Assembly (NCBI GenBank): GCA_014529385.2
Contig: CM043965.1
Location: forward strand, 67,389,690-67,453,689
Source: Adiantum capillus-veneris
Lineage: Eukaryota > Streptophyta > Polypodiopsida > Polypodiales > Pteridaceae
Length of the DNA stretch: 64,000 nucleotides
Direction of reading: 5' to 3'
The notes beneath the pieces were generated by a model. The model saw only the letters and a list, made by a program, of their open reading frames with translations, ran no database searches and was not told the origin of the DNA. Position numbers and translations under genes: made by a program. Positions 20,758 to 32,997 of the stretch are shown piece by piece (the stretch's first letter is position 1; every line of letters begins with the position of its first letter).

Positions 20758-22301
20758 TGTCACCAGGAGGTGTATTTTTCCTGTTGCCTTCCGTAAATAA
20801 GTATTAGATATATTTATTTTATTTTTTTACTTGTTTGTCCCGGAACCCTTGAAAAGGTGCAAGTGGACATTGCATGGCCAGTGTGAAATGGCTGCAGCCA
20901 AATGGGTTTCTCACATCAGGGATCTAGGCCGGTTAGACAGGGACTGCCCGGGCCAGTTAGCACTGAATTTTGATGAGTATGGAAGCTCGTGTGCGCCAAA
21001 CTGGAATTTAGGCCACTCGTCAAGTCCCTACAACTTTATAAGTTGAAAGGGGCCAGTAAATTAACCCACATTGTAGATGGTGGTCAAATGGTAGTCTTCA
21101 ATGATGGTCAGGAGACCGATAGGGACGCCATGGAAGCATCTCCTAAAATTTAGGGAACTGCTATTTTTGACCAGAAAATGTGTTCGCGTCATTAGCTCTG
21201 GAATGACAAGGGGAACATTTTATTGCTCTGCTGTCAAGTCAACTGACGCACCAGTTGAGATGTTTTTAGCAGGGAAAGCCCAAACTCGGAAACTGGGCAA
21301 CGTGTCAGCCTGTGAGCGATTCTGCCACTCTGGGAGGCAAAAATGAGCTGCATATCAACAAAGGGGGCGCCATTTTCAGCCTCAAGTGGATTGTAGCAGG
21401 TACAGAAGCTATGGAATGCTTACCTTGCCCTCTATGCACAGTATGGTGGCGGGAGTGATGCCCCGCACGCTACATACTGCTCTCTCTCTCCCCTACGTAC
21501 AGTATGTTATGCCCCACTAGTGGGCTTCTCATTTGACCTATGTACAGTTCTGGGGGTTTATGCGCGTTTGCCAAGGCAAGAGCCTTCTGAACAGGAACCG
21601 GATTAGCTAATTGCTAATCCCCCACAGGTACGCACAGTTCCATCACGAAAGATTGCGAGTTTGGAGAGTTTTCTCGCGTGAAAACTCGTCCAATTCACAG
21701 GGGAACTGTCCCATTGCGTGCGGGAGCCCTTGGGACACGCATAGGCGTGTTCGCTCCGCTAAAAACGATCCGAAACAGCGAATTACAGCCTGCTGTGTTT
21801 TTCTGCAGGTTTAGGGTTTCGCACCTAAATTGCAAGGGAACACCGAGGGAGCCTCGTGAGAGCCTTGGGATGCGTGTACAGGCTTTTGGGCACCCGGCAG
21901 TGAAAAACAGAGAATTACAGCCCACTGAATTTCTGTGACAGCTCACCAGAAAGCTTCCAGATATCGAGGGAATCCGTCCTAGACAGGTGTTTTTGACCTA
22001 CAGGGGTTTTTGCGCCGTTATGCTGTCGAAATCCGGTCGAAAACCTGCGTTTTCAGCTCTCGCCAGGTTTGGACAGCTTTGTGAAAGCTTGTGCTAAGTG
22101 GTCGGATCGTCTACTTTAATTTGAATAAAGAAATACCGAAAGGGGCGCCAGTCTTTGGGGCCTACAGGGTGTCTGTCTCGTGTGCGCAGTGACATTCTAG
22201 TCGCTGGACGCAACTGTGTTCTCTTCCCTTCTCAGTGCTCTGTGTAAAGTTAACAGGTAATTGAAATAGTACCGCCCTCTACGTTGTACAGGCCGGTTAT
22301 A
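20758..22301 (+). repeat. 5' LTR of GY1
   Basis: 1544 bp. It carries the AATAAAGAAATACCG / AAAGGGGCGCCAG / CTTTGGGGCC block at 22124-22162, which probably includes the polyadenylation signal. The end is GGCCGGTTATA, giving TG...TA termini rather than the usual TG...CA. Confidence 0.88.
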
Positions 22302-22319
22302 TGGTTCCATCGACGGGAT
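22302..22319 (+). promoter_or_regulatory. Primer binding site candidate of GY1
   Basis: TGGTTCCATCGACGGGAT starts at the first base after the LTR and begins TGG, as expected for pairing with a tRNA CCA end. It is not the initiator-Met sequence. I cannot assign the tRNA. Confidence 0.6.
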
Positions 22320-22386
22320 AGTCACTTTTTCTTCAAAAAGTGCAGCGTGGATTGTTGTGGGTGAAAGCAACACAGAGCTTGTCGAT

Positions 22387-25300
22387 ATGGCAGAGAAGAG
22401 AGACCAAGTACCTAAAGAGGGATCTTCCTCACATGGCACAGAGAAAATTCCTTCAACTCTTCAAGAAGAGGACAGGTTGTTTAGAACTCAACTACGATGT
22501 TGCATGGACATGTTTCAGCAGTTGGCTAACAACCCAAGGATGCAGGAATTCTTACAGGCTCCGACACAGGGTTTTCAGCCTCCTACACAGGGCATGACTG
22601 AGCCGTTGCAGGAAAAGGAGATTTCCAATGCGCAGAGGACTCATGATGCTCGAGGGAAAGCCCATGTGGTTGAGCAACTAGCGGTGTCCAATGATCCAAA
22701 GCAACTTGCTTTAGCTGGACAGGAACCGTTTGTGAATGGTCAAGGGAGCAATGAAAAGGCTATGCGTCAGACCCTTCCATTACCTAATACTTATCCTGGT
22801 TATTTTGGAGGTGGTTCAGTGTTTCAAGCTATGGCTGGACCTTCCACAGGTTATATGCCAGGGAATGTGTTCGGGACAATGCAAATAGGCATGGGTAACC
22901 CTATGTACGCGAACATGGGTGTCCAACCTGGTTTTCAAGGTGTCTATGGCCAGTTTCGAGTGCCTGGAACACAATTTGGTATGGCTGGTTTTTCGCAGCC
23001 ATACGTACAAAATGCAGATATGACAGGGAAAACACTTGATGCGAGTGCTGGAATGAACACTCATAGAGCACCACTGCTAGAGGCACCTGTTTATGATAAT
23101 GTGGCTCCTTTGAGTCAGCCTAAGGATTACAAGGAAGGTGGGCAGGGAGTGAAGTTTGAAACTTTCAGAGGAACTGAGGACCAATTGAAGGCTTTGACCT
23201 TTATACAGCAGTTCGATGCAGCTTATGCTGGAGGCAACTTCACGGAATCTTCAAAGATACGCAAGGCTGCCACTTTCTTGAAAGGGAATGCGCTCCAATG
23301 GTGGACCGCATTGTTGAACCAGGGTCAAGCCCCAACAACGTGGGTCCAATTCAAACAACTTTTTGCGCCTGCATGGTTGACAAACACTTTTGAAGTGGAT
23401 GTAATGACGGAATGGCACGAGTTGAATGCTAAACAGTGTGCGGATCTGGAAGAGTACAATAAACGGTTTTGGGCCGCACTGTTGCCAGTCACCTCTTACA
23501 GGTTTGTGCCATTGTCAAAACAGATTGAGAAGTACTGTTGCGGATTGCCCAAGAAAATCAGGGACTACTGCACAAAGACTACTGTCATGAATATGTTTCA
23601 ATTGATAGAGAATGCAAGAGTGGCCAACAATTTGTCGAAGGGAGATTCCGATGGATTTAATAGCCACAAGAAAGGGGCCCAGGGCAAACAGTTTTCAGCC
23701 AAGGGCAATGTTGCAGCAAAGCCTTCTGAGTCTCCTGCAAAGAAGCCCTCCACTCAAGAAGCTGATACGTCCAAGAAGCAGTCTAAATCTTCTTCGGAAC
23801 GAGGACAAGGACAAAAAAGGCATTTTTCTGGCAAAACTTTTCAAGAAAGGAAAGCTCTTAGGGAGGCCAAGAAATGCTACATTTGTGAACAGGAAGGACA
23901 CTTTGCAAATGAGTGCCCACAGAAGAAGTCACAGGATAAGGATGACAAGTCAGACCATAAAGGGAAGAAGCCAAAGCCAAGTGCAGGACTTGTTCCAGAT
24001 TTGGTTGGAGATCAGCCAAACACAGATGCCACGGAGCTGTGCAGAGCTTGGGGCAAAGTTAGAGACCAGACAGTGCTTGTTTTCTTTGATCCAGGAGCCC
24101 GTGCAAATTTCATATCACCAGAATTGGCATCAAAGTTGGGCATTCGTGCAGAGGAGATGGGTATGATAGGCAAAGCAAGTTTGGCATGCCCAGGACATTC
24201 AGAGCCTGTTACTCCCATTCTGGAAAAGCTTCGTCTGCACATTCAGAGCTATGTGGATGTGGAAGAATTTCATATTATGCCGCTTGAGGGCTGTGATGTG
24301 TTATTGGGTATCCCATGGTGTTACAGGTTGCATGCTATGGTGGATACTTACAACAAAAAGATTACCCTTGTCCTTGATGTAAAGCTTAAAGGCGAGTCTG
24401 TTCCAGTTGTTTCTGCTTCTGCTATTTCATCTGTAATAAAGAATCATCTTTCTGCGTACTTGATCTTTGCAAAAGAAGTACCTCAAGTTGTATCTAATTT
24501 GTCTACCTTAGATAAAGACAGGTCAACTTTTTTGAGTGGTACTTTTTTGAGTGGTTTCAGTGATTGTTTTTCAGACTCTTTGCCAGGGGAGTTACCTCCT
24601 GAGAGACCTGAGGATCATACTATAGATCTTGTGCCAGGTTCTAGTCCACCGAATAGACCACCATACAGGGTTAGTGCAGCCCAGCAGAAAGAGATTATGG
24701 GTCAGGTCAACGAGCTTTTAGAGAAGGGGCTGATTCAGCCCAGTTCATCCCCTTTTTGTTCGCCTGTACTCTTAGTGCAGAAGAAGGATGGTTCATGGCG
24801 CATGTGCATTGACTATCGCGCCTTGAATAAGAATACCATCAAGAACAGGTTCCCCATACCGAGGATAGATGACATTCTTGATCGGCTTGAGGGAGCGTCA
24901 TTGTTTACAAGAATAGACCTAAAGAGCGGGTATCATCAGATACGCATTAGACCAGAAGATGTCCATAAGACTGCGTTCAGGACAACATTTGGTCTCTATG
25001 AGTTTCTTGTCATGCCATTTGGTCTCACAAATGCTCCTGCCACATTTAATAGAATGATAGACAGAATTTTTAGACCACATAGAAACTTCGTGGGTACCTT
25101 CTTTGATGACATGATTGTCTACTCAAAGTCTAAAGAGGAGCATAGGGATCACTTGACTGCAGTTTTCAATGAGTTACGTAAGAACAGGCTACTCATTAAT
25201 GCGAAGAAAAGTGAGTTCTTTTTGCAAGAAATTCACTTCCTTGGGCACATTGTTTTAAAGGATGGGGTACGCATGGATCCCGCTAAAGTGGAAGCAATTA

Positions 25301-27370
25301 GGTCATGGCCAGACTTGAAGTCCGTACATGACATTCGAAGCTTTCTAGGCTTATGTTCCTATTACAGGAGGTTCATCCGAAATTTTGCTGAGATTGCTTC
25401 TCCACTCCATGCACTACAAGGAAAAGGAGTTACTTTCAAGTGGACAACCAAGGAAATTTTAGCATTCAAACACTTGAAAGAGAAGCTGACTTCAGATCCG
25501 GTAATTATTTTGCCAGATCTTTCTAAACCTTTTGTGGTTCAATGTGATGCGTGTGGCCATAGTCTTGGTGCAGTTCTAATGCAGAATGGCCGAGTAGTCG
25601 CATATGAGAGCAGAATTCTTTTGAAGACTGAAAGGAACTTGCAAGTCTATGAGAAAGAATTGCTGGCAGTAATTCATGCTCTCACTAGTTGGAAACACTA
25701 TTTGCTAGGGGCTGATTTTGTTGTCCAAACGGATCATCAAACCTTGCGATATTTTCTTACACAGACGAAGTTGTCTGAGAAGCACATGCTATGGGCAAAC
25801 ATCTTGTCAATGTTCCATTTTCAGATTGTGCATGTGCAAGGGAAAAAGAACGTGGTGGCTGATGCGTTGTCACGAAAGCCCCAAATTTCAGCAATGTCAA
25901 TTCCGTACCATTGTGAACTAGACGAAATGAAGACACAATATGCTGAAGATTCAGATTTTGCAAGGATCTATAACCAGCTTGTTGATAGGCAACATCATGA
26001 GCACTATATGCTTAAGAATGACTTTCTCATGATGCATGGAAAGTTATGCGTTACTAAACAGTTACGGCCAAAGATTTTGATGGAAAGTCATGCTCCACCT
26101 TATGCTGGGCATCGTGGAATTGATGCGACAGTGAAAGGGGTTGAGGCATTCTTCTATTGGCCAGCTTTGCGTCAAGATGTTGACACATTTGTAAGATCAT
26201 GCTTAGTATGCCAAAAAGTCAAATTTGACAGACAAAAGCAACCGGGATTGTTGCAGCCATTGCCGATCCCTGATAGGCCATGGGAAAGTATAGCAATGGA
26301 CTTTATCTTTAATCTTCCAAGGACGCAAACAGGAAATGATGGGATTTGGACTATCATTTGTAGGTTCAGTAAGCAGGGCCATTTCATTCCTGTTAGGAAG
26401 AAGATAAAGCCAGAACACATGGTCAAGATATTCATGAGCAATATCTTTAAATATCATGGGATGCCTCAGTCAATTGTCAGTGACAGGGATCCACATATGA
26501 CGAGTCTTTTCTGGAAGGCATTGTTTGAGAACATGGGCACTACGCTCAAGTTCTCTTCTTCGTTTCATCCGCAAACTGATGGCAGTCAGAAGAGGCAAAT
26601 TCTACTGTCTTGGACCTACTCAAATGTTATGTCTCAGAGCACAAGGCAACTTGGGAACACCATCTCCCATTGGTTGAATATGCTTACAATAACACTGTGC
26701 ATACATCAACAAGTAAGGCACCATTTGAGATGGTGGAAGGAGGAAAGAAAGTCCCACCCATTTTGCAGACTAAGGACAAGATATTTGAGGCAGACAAGTA
26801 TGTGCAAGATATGGATGAAACATACAGGAAGATAAAGATTGCTCTTGAGAAGACTCGGGCTAAGCAAAAGAAAGCTGTTGATCGTCACCGTCGTGAACTT
26901 GTATTTTCACTTGGTGATTGGGTACTTTTGCGCTTTGAAAAGGCCAGGTTAAGGAAAAGGAAAGGCAAGGAACGCTTGTTTCCTAAGCTCAGTATGCGAT
27001 ATTATTGTCCTTTTCAGATTTCAAAAAAGATCAGCGATGTAGCTTACAGGTTAAAGCTACCAGAAGGCTGGAAAATACATAATGCTTTTCATGTCAGCCT
27101 TCTAAGGCCCTTTGTTGGTGATGTGCCAGAGAATATGCTTGATGAGGAACAACCCAAGTGGAAGAATTGGATGAAATCCTTGTTCCTGAACAGATATTGG
27201 TACATAAAGAAAGAAAGTTTAGAGGAAAGGTTGCAAGACGCTATTTGGTGAAGTTCAAGAACTATCCATCATTAGATGCCAAATGGATGGAAGAGTCTGA
27301 ATTGGTTGATTCACCTCAGCTATTGCAATTGTATCTTGAAGCCTTTCAGATGGAACCCACAGTGACTTGA
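22387..27370 (+). pseudogene. GY1 gag-pol polyprotein with chromodomain, two frameshifts
   Basis: The first ATG is at 22387. Residues are counted from it. Gag core ~260-400 (FIQQFDAAYAGGN, NALQWWTAL). CCHC knuckle 497-510 (CYICEQEGHFANEC). Retropepsin around Asp568, reading FDPGA instead of D-S/T-G. RT from ~735, with CIDYRALN and the catalytic FFDD at 905-908. RNase H from ~1047 (CDACGHSLGAVL). HHCC integrase zinc region ~1234-1275 (AGHRG, CLVC). Integrase core Asp1305 and Asp1366. A one-base loss near 26585 breaks the frame just before the integrase Glu. The sequence resumes at 26610-27251 (rest of integrase, GKERLFPKL). A second shift near 27160 leads to 27158-27370, a chromodomain (ARRYLVKFKNYPS, W.EES.L). 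The single-ORF gag-pol layout and chromodomain mark a chromovirus. As it stands, intact integrase would not be made. Confidence 0.9.
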
Positions 27371-27679
27371 TGCAGCCTTTTTGGAGCAAGGCAAGAGCAT
27401 GGTTCATGATGCTCAAGAGAGTAGTTAAGCAATTGTATCTACTCTTTCCATACAGAATTTAGCTAGAGAAGTTTGTGCTCAAGAGTACACTAGAAGACTT
27501 CTATGCTTGATATATGTGTCGTAGCCAGGTTGGTGGGATTGTTTAATCGTCCAACGCTACATTTCCGGAAGCATGTATATCTTGGATTCCCATCATAGAA
27601 TATATGTGATATCAGGAGATATCCGCATGTATTATTGGCATGCAAGCAAGGTCGCTTGCAGTATTTCAAGGGTGGGGTG
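27371..27679 (+). other. GY1 3' noncoding region and polypurine tract
   Basis: About 300 bp between the chromodomain stop and the 3' LTR, with no reading frame. It ends TTTCAAGGGTGGGGTG, of which the last 12 bases form the polypurine tract. Confidence 0.65.
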
Positions 27680-29222
27680 TGTCACCATGAGGTGTATTTT
27701 TCTTGTTGCCTTTCGTAAATAAGTATTAGATATATTTATTTTATTTGTTTACTTGTTTGTCCCGGAACCCTTGAAAAAGTGCAAGTGGACATTGCATGGC
27801 CAGTGTGAAACGACTGCAGCCAAATGGGTTTCTCACATCGGGGATCTAGGCCGGTCAAACAGGGACTGCCCGGGCCAGTTAGCACTGAATTCTGATGAGT
27901 ATGGAAGCTCATGTGCGCCAAACTGGAATTTGGGCCACTCGTAAGTCACTACAACTTTATAAGTTGAAAGGGGCCAGTAAATTAACCCACATTGTAGATG
28001 GTGGTCAAATGGTAGTCTTCAATGATGGTCAGGAGACCGATAGGGACGCCATGGAAGCATCTCCTAAAATTTAGGGAACTGCTATTTTTGACCAGAAAAT
28101 GTGTTCGCGTCATTAGCTCTGGAATGACAAGGGGAACATTTTATTGCTCTGCTGTCAAGTCAACCGACGCACCAGTTGAAATGTTTTTAGAAGGGAAAGC
28201 CCAAACTCGGAAACTGGGCAACGTGTCAGCCTGTGAGCGATTCTGCCACTCTGGGAGGCAAAAATGAGCTGCATATCAACAAAGGGGGCGCCATTTTCAG
28301 CCTCAAGTGGATTGTAGCAGGTACAGAAGCTATGGAATGCTTACCTTGCCCTCTATGCACAGTATGGTGACGGGAGTGATGCCCCGCACGCTACATACTG
28401 CTCTCTCTCTCCCCTGCGTACAGTATGTTATGCCCCACTAGTGGGCTTCTCATTTGACCTATGTACAGTTCTGGGGGTTTATGCACGTTTGCCAAGGCAA
28501 GAGCCTTCTGAACAGGAACCAGATTAGCTAATTGCTAATCCCCCACAGGTACGCACAGTTCCATCACGAAAGATTGCGAGTTTGGAGAGTTTTCTCGCGT
28601 GAAAACTCGTCCAATTCATAGGGGAACTGTCCCATTGCGTGCGGTAGCCCTTGGGACACGCGTAGGCGTGTTCGCTCCGCTAAAAACGATCCGAAACAGC
28701 GAATTACAGCCTGCTGTGTTTTTCTGCAGGTTTAGGGTTTCGCACCTAAACTGCAAGGGAACACCGGGGGAGCCTCGTGAGAGCCTTGGGATGCGTGTAC
28801 AGGCTTTTGGGCACCCGGCAGTGAAAAACAGAGAATTACAGCCCGCTGAATTTCTGTGACAGCTCACCAGAAAGCTTCCAGATATCGAGGGAATCCGTCC
28901 TAGACAGGTGTTTTTGACCTACAGGGGTTTTTGCGCCGTTATGCTGTCGAAATCCGGTCGAAAACCTCCGTTTTCAGCCCTCGCCAGGTTTGGACAGCTT
29001 TGTGAAAGCTTGTGCTAAGTGGTCGGATCGTCTACTTTAATTTGAATAAAGAAATACCGAAAGGGGCGCCAGTCTTTGGGGCCTACAGGGTGTCGGTCTC
29101 GTGTGCGCAGTGACATTCTAGTCGCTGGACGCAACTGTGTTCTCTTCCCTTCTCAGTGCTCTGTGTAAAGTTAACAGGTAATTGAAATAGTACCGCCCTC
29201 TACGTTGTACAGGCCGGTTATA
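27680..29222 (+). repeat. 3' LTR of GY1
   Basis: 1543 bp, same start (TGTCACCATGAGG) and end (GGTTATA) as the 5' copy, followed at once by the CTTTC duplication. The AATAAAG / GGGGCGCC block lies at 29041-29082. Confidence 0.88.
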
Positions 29223-29227
29223 CTTTC

Positions 29228-30206
29228 CGTTGATGTGCTTCATCTCCTGCGCGAGAGCAATCGCTATGGCCTTGTTGAGATTGATTGGATCGAGTACATC
29301 GACATCATACTTGATATAAAAGAATGCCTCCTTGCGCTCATCATCCAATTTGCGTAATTGGGTACCGAGATACAAAACACGATTAGAGAAAGACATAACG
29401 GGCATACCATTTTGCTTGAGACCGCGCCAATCGTCTTTCAACCGTGCTAAGTATTGTGGGGGCATTAACCGTGCCTTGAGCTTGTCTTGGAAGTCGGCCC
29501 AATTGAAGGAAAGGGACGTTCCTTCCTCGGCTTCCTCTAGGTGCACAGTCAATTGTGCCTCTTGCCATGCGTGGTACCAATTACTGGCATCACCGGCAAG
29601 GTACATAGCTGCCGTCAAAACCTTGCTATTTCCTGTCTTCTTAGTTGTCGCAAAAGAAGCATTAAATTGATGCAACCAAGAATGAATAACACTAGCATCC
29701 ATTTTACCATCATACTTACTGAACGTGGTCTCGATGACAGGGTTGTTGGAGTCCGAATCTCAGCTTGCGTCCCTTGATGAACTACCAACATCTTTAGCCG
29801 GTTCGGGTTTCAAGGTGAGAACTTGTCGGACCAACTCTTGCATGCATAGGTCTCTCTGTATCTCATGCTCTAACTCCAAGGCCGCTCTTCTTTCTTCGCG
29901 CGCTTCGCGCTCGCGCTCCAAGGCAACGCGATTCACTTCTTGTTGTGCCATCATGTCCATCATCGACTTGACCAAAGCCTCCACAGAATTTGGTGCAAAA
30001 TTGTGGCGTAGATGGGGAAGGGGGAGGGTCGGAAAAACCTCCTGGTGGAGAAAATTCTTCTTAACCTTCTTCATGCTCATCACCTTCATGCAAAGTATCC
30101 ATTCCGCTTCGGGTGATGACCATACACTGAGATCTTTGGTTCTTAAGTTCACAAGGAACTTGGGTTCTTGTGGTTCTTGGGTTCTTGGGTCTTGAGGGTC
30201 CTGCAA
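29228..30206 (-). pseudogene. A2 gag, N-terminal and core part
   Basis: One reverse-strand frame from 30206 to the GY1 junction, broken only by a TGA at 29762-29760. The leader is Pro/Gln-rich and matches the 8285-8570 frame of A1. Next comes a charged coiled-coil-like part (VALEREREAREERRAALELE), then a retrotransposon gag core (IHSWLHQFNASFATTKKTGN, AGDASNWYHAW, NWADFQDKLKARLMPPQY, KAIAIALAQEMKH). GY1 interrupts the frame after KHINGK. After removal of GY1 and one CTTTC copy, the frame continues at 20752. The single TGA could be a CGA to TGA change. Confidence 0.75.
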
Positions 30207-30260
30207 TCTGTGTTAGAGAAAAATCTTCTCTTACCCAAGCTCCTCTCTTTCCTGCGGTTA

Positions 30261-32490
30261 CTGGCCTACTGCCCAAGTGATAATAGACAGCCCAAAATAG
30301 AATTTTCAGCTCACAAATGGTTGATAAACTATTAAATACTTTATATTTAACAAATAGTAGAGATCATGAAGTAAAAGGAGTGAGAGAATGAGATTAGAGA
30401 AGGGATAGGAAGAGATGGAGAGGTGGAGTCCCTCTCTTGCACGGCACTAGCCCCTCAATCGGCACCCCTTTCAGTATTTGTTTATTTAGATGAAATATAA
30501 AATATGACAATACAATACTCATCAAAGAGATGGCACCCTGCTTATGAAAGAGCAAACAGGGAGAGTCTGCAAAAAGACTCTTACAATTGGCTATTTAGCC
30601 CTTTAAATAGAGATGTTTGTGTGTGTGTGTGTGTGTTTAAACATAGCCCATGTGTCAAGTGTTTACACATTCCTCTTCTAACTAAGCTTGGAACGGGTGG
30701 TCCCCTCTCGTTGACTGCCAATGTGTGCGGAGGTGCCCTTGGCTGAATATGATTGTACCTAGCTACACATGGGTCGCCCAATTAATATGTGGTCGCCTCG
30801 AGCCCTTGCCTTGCATGAGTCACCACCTACCATGCATGAGCTCCAGTTGCCTTGCATGCATCAACACCTGCCATGCATGAGCTCTAGTAGCCTTGCATGT
30901 GTCACCAAGTGTCCACATTCCCTGCATGCTTTGCCAGATACAAGATCACCCTATAAATTGTCTACATACTTCGCCAGTTCGAGGGTCACTTTGCTTCCAC
31001 ACGCCTTCCATGTCCTCTCTCTCCTAGGCACCCTGCAGCGGTTCAGGCACCTCAAGCTTCTCAAGCGTCAGAAACTCCTCAAGTCGCTCCCACAAAAATT
31101 TAGCAAGCATAACAAATGCATTCAACGATTGCAAATAATCAGTCTTGCACATGGCTATGAGCCAAATCCGTGACTCTCTCTCTCATTCTCATTTTTGTAA
31201 ATCACCAAAATCTTAAGTACTGTAATAAAATTCAGATCTCAGCAAATGCTTCTAGTTTAACATTTAAAAAGAGAGCGAAAAATTCCTATTGTTATGGATA
31301 CTATTGTGTATGGGGTCTCTTACAGTGGTACTTTGGCTTTCAATCCGTAAGGCTTACCCCTATGCTAGTAGTCCTTGCAAATTTGTGATTGCAATTTGCG
31401 TCACTTATGAAGACTATTAATATACCTAGGGGACATGGGAGCTTGAGCATGGGGAATGGCAAGTTCTTCAAGAAGAATACTCAAAGCTTGCAAAACTCAA
31501 AATGAGGCCGACACTCAAGCGACACAACACAAAGGCATGTTAGAGTTTGTCACCTCTCTAGCGGATCTTGGTGGAGCTTCTAGGACCCCACTCTCTCCTA
31601 GGGGTTGATCATAGGGAGTAAGAACTGTTTTGTGGCTGTGACATGCATATTTGAGATAGTTTTCTCTTTTTCAGCTTGTTTCCGTGATTGTTTTGCCCAC
31701 CTTGTACTGGTAACAATGTCATTCTTGGTGCCTCTTGGTAACCCCAGGTCTAGAGCATTTTATCCCATAGCCTTGAGCCATTGGTTTCCACCTATAGGTT
31801 ACCCACACCCCATTCATGATTATTCCCTAATTGTGCCGCAAATACTAAAGAATCCATGTCAAAACCATCAATACACAAACTTGTCCACATCAGCATTTCA
31901 ACAAGATGTTTTGGGTTATTAAGCCTCTCCATCTCACAAAAATGGACCCAAACAAGAAATCTCACGAATAGCAAACAACAAGAAAACTATCTTGACAGTC
32001 AAAGTTCAAACTTTGGAATATGTGTGCTGAGAAATCGCACCTCAAATTCACAATGGTTCCGGCATGCGAACAAAAGAGTGTTCTCAACTTTGCCTTCACA
32101 GGGGTAAAGCAAATTATGACTACACCAAAAATCATATTAGCAAAAAAATGGATTTATAAACATAATGCTGCCAAACAAAACCAGAATGCATAGATGCCAT
32201 AGCTGCATGTACATGCTTGATGCCAGAGTACCCGGAAGAAATAGACATGAAAGTTCACTACCATAGGGACTATCAGTCTTCCACACCATGCTTGTTGGGA
32301 CAGCTACTACAATGCTCACATCCATCCATACGACCAGAAGTGGGTGGGTCTGTGATTGTTCATGTATTTGTCTGTGGAAAGAAAAAAGAGGTTTTACCAG
32401 GTGCCGCAGAACTTGAGGGGGGTCATGGACGTCGCTCGGACTCGCTGCCTCTCCCAGACTCAACTCTTTACTCCACAGTGACTACGAAAT
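30261..32490. other. Stretch without recognisable genes
   Basis: No coding region is supported. 30400-30490 carries a reverse-strand GGCACCCCTTTCAGTATTTGTTTATT, a relic of the conserved LTR polyadenylation block. A short GT run lies at 30617-30637. 30800-30930 has repeated CCTTGCATG / CATGCATGAGCTC phrases. The rest shows nothing I can name. Confidence 0.4.
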
Positions 32491-32708
32491 GTAACAAGCG
32501 ATAAAATCACAAGGCCTGCAAAATAAGTGTCGAAACATACTCTTTTTTTCCAGTCGATCAAATAAATTTGAAAAATGACCTCATTAAGTTTACAAAAAAG
32601 GGAAGGGTGATATGATGAGGGTTAAGTAGAAGGAAGTTGACTTCATTTTCGAAAGTGGATTCTCTATTTCTAGTCACACACGTGGGCAGCCATGCCAAAT
32701 CAATCAAT

Positions 32709-32710
<2 letters not shown>

Positions 32711-32768
<58 letters not shown>
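32711..32768 (+). repeat. (CT)n microsatellite
   Basis: About 58 bp of CT preceded by (CAAT)3. Confidence 0.95.
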
Positions 32769-32770
<2 letters not shown>

Positions 32771-32904
32771 ATGACGTCTGCAAGGCTCATCCTCTCTCCC
32801 CATCTCTCTCCACACGATGTCTGCAGGGCAAAGATTTGATGAGGGGATGGGTTAGGTGGCATGAAAGGAGGGATGGAGAGGGGAAAAGGGCGGAGCAAGG
32901 CCTA

Positions 32905-32907
<3 letters not shown>

Positions 32908-32995
<88 letters not shown>
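32908..32995 (+). repeat. (CT)n microsatellite
   Basis: About 88 bp of uninterrupted CT. Confidence 0.95.

Positions 32996-32997
<2 letters not shown>

Larger units (their letters stand above)
20758..29222 (+). mobile_element. GY1, Ty3/gypsy chromovirus (8.5 kb, near complete)
   Basis: The LTRs at 20758-22301 and 27680-29222 begin TGTCACCA and end GGTTATA. CTTTC flanks both sides (20753-20757 and 29223-29227). A primer-binding-site candidate starts directly after the 5' LTR at 22302, and a polypurine tract (aagggtggggtg) ends at 27679. By eye I count roughly 30 differences between the LTRs (about 98% identity), so insertion is fairly recent. The interior encodes gag, zinc knuckle, protease, RT, RNase H, integrase and a chromodomain, with two frame breaks. 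It is inserted in the gag of A2. Confidence 0.92.
17808..30260 (-). mobile_element. Element A2, family A gag-protease retrotransposon, interrupted by GY1
   Basis: On the reverse strand this element is colinear with A1. Its 3' LTR is 19019 down to 17808, and it is adjoined by a polypurine tract (complement of cccctccttttcaaa, about 19020-19034). Its interior continues to 20757, is cut by the GY1 insertion (20758-29222 plus duplicated CTTTC), and resumes at 29228, reaching about 30260. The 5' LTR is absent, so the right end is truncated or rearranged. Unlike A1 it keeps a gag core, a zinc-knuckle-like motif and a protease-like segment. There is no RT, RNase H or integrase. Confidence 0.8.

Noticed and set aside
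23612-24166. 184-codon frame overlapping GY1 gag
   Set aside because: It is the shadow of the gag frame in Lys-rich sequence.
28599-28867. Frames repeated in both GY1 LTRs (20831-21046, 21101-21346, 21678-21946 and the second copies)
   Set aside because: Identical position in both LTRs is explained by LTR duplication. No domain is recognised.
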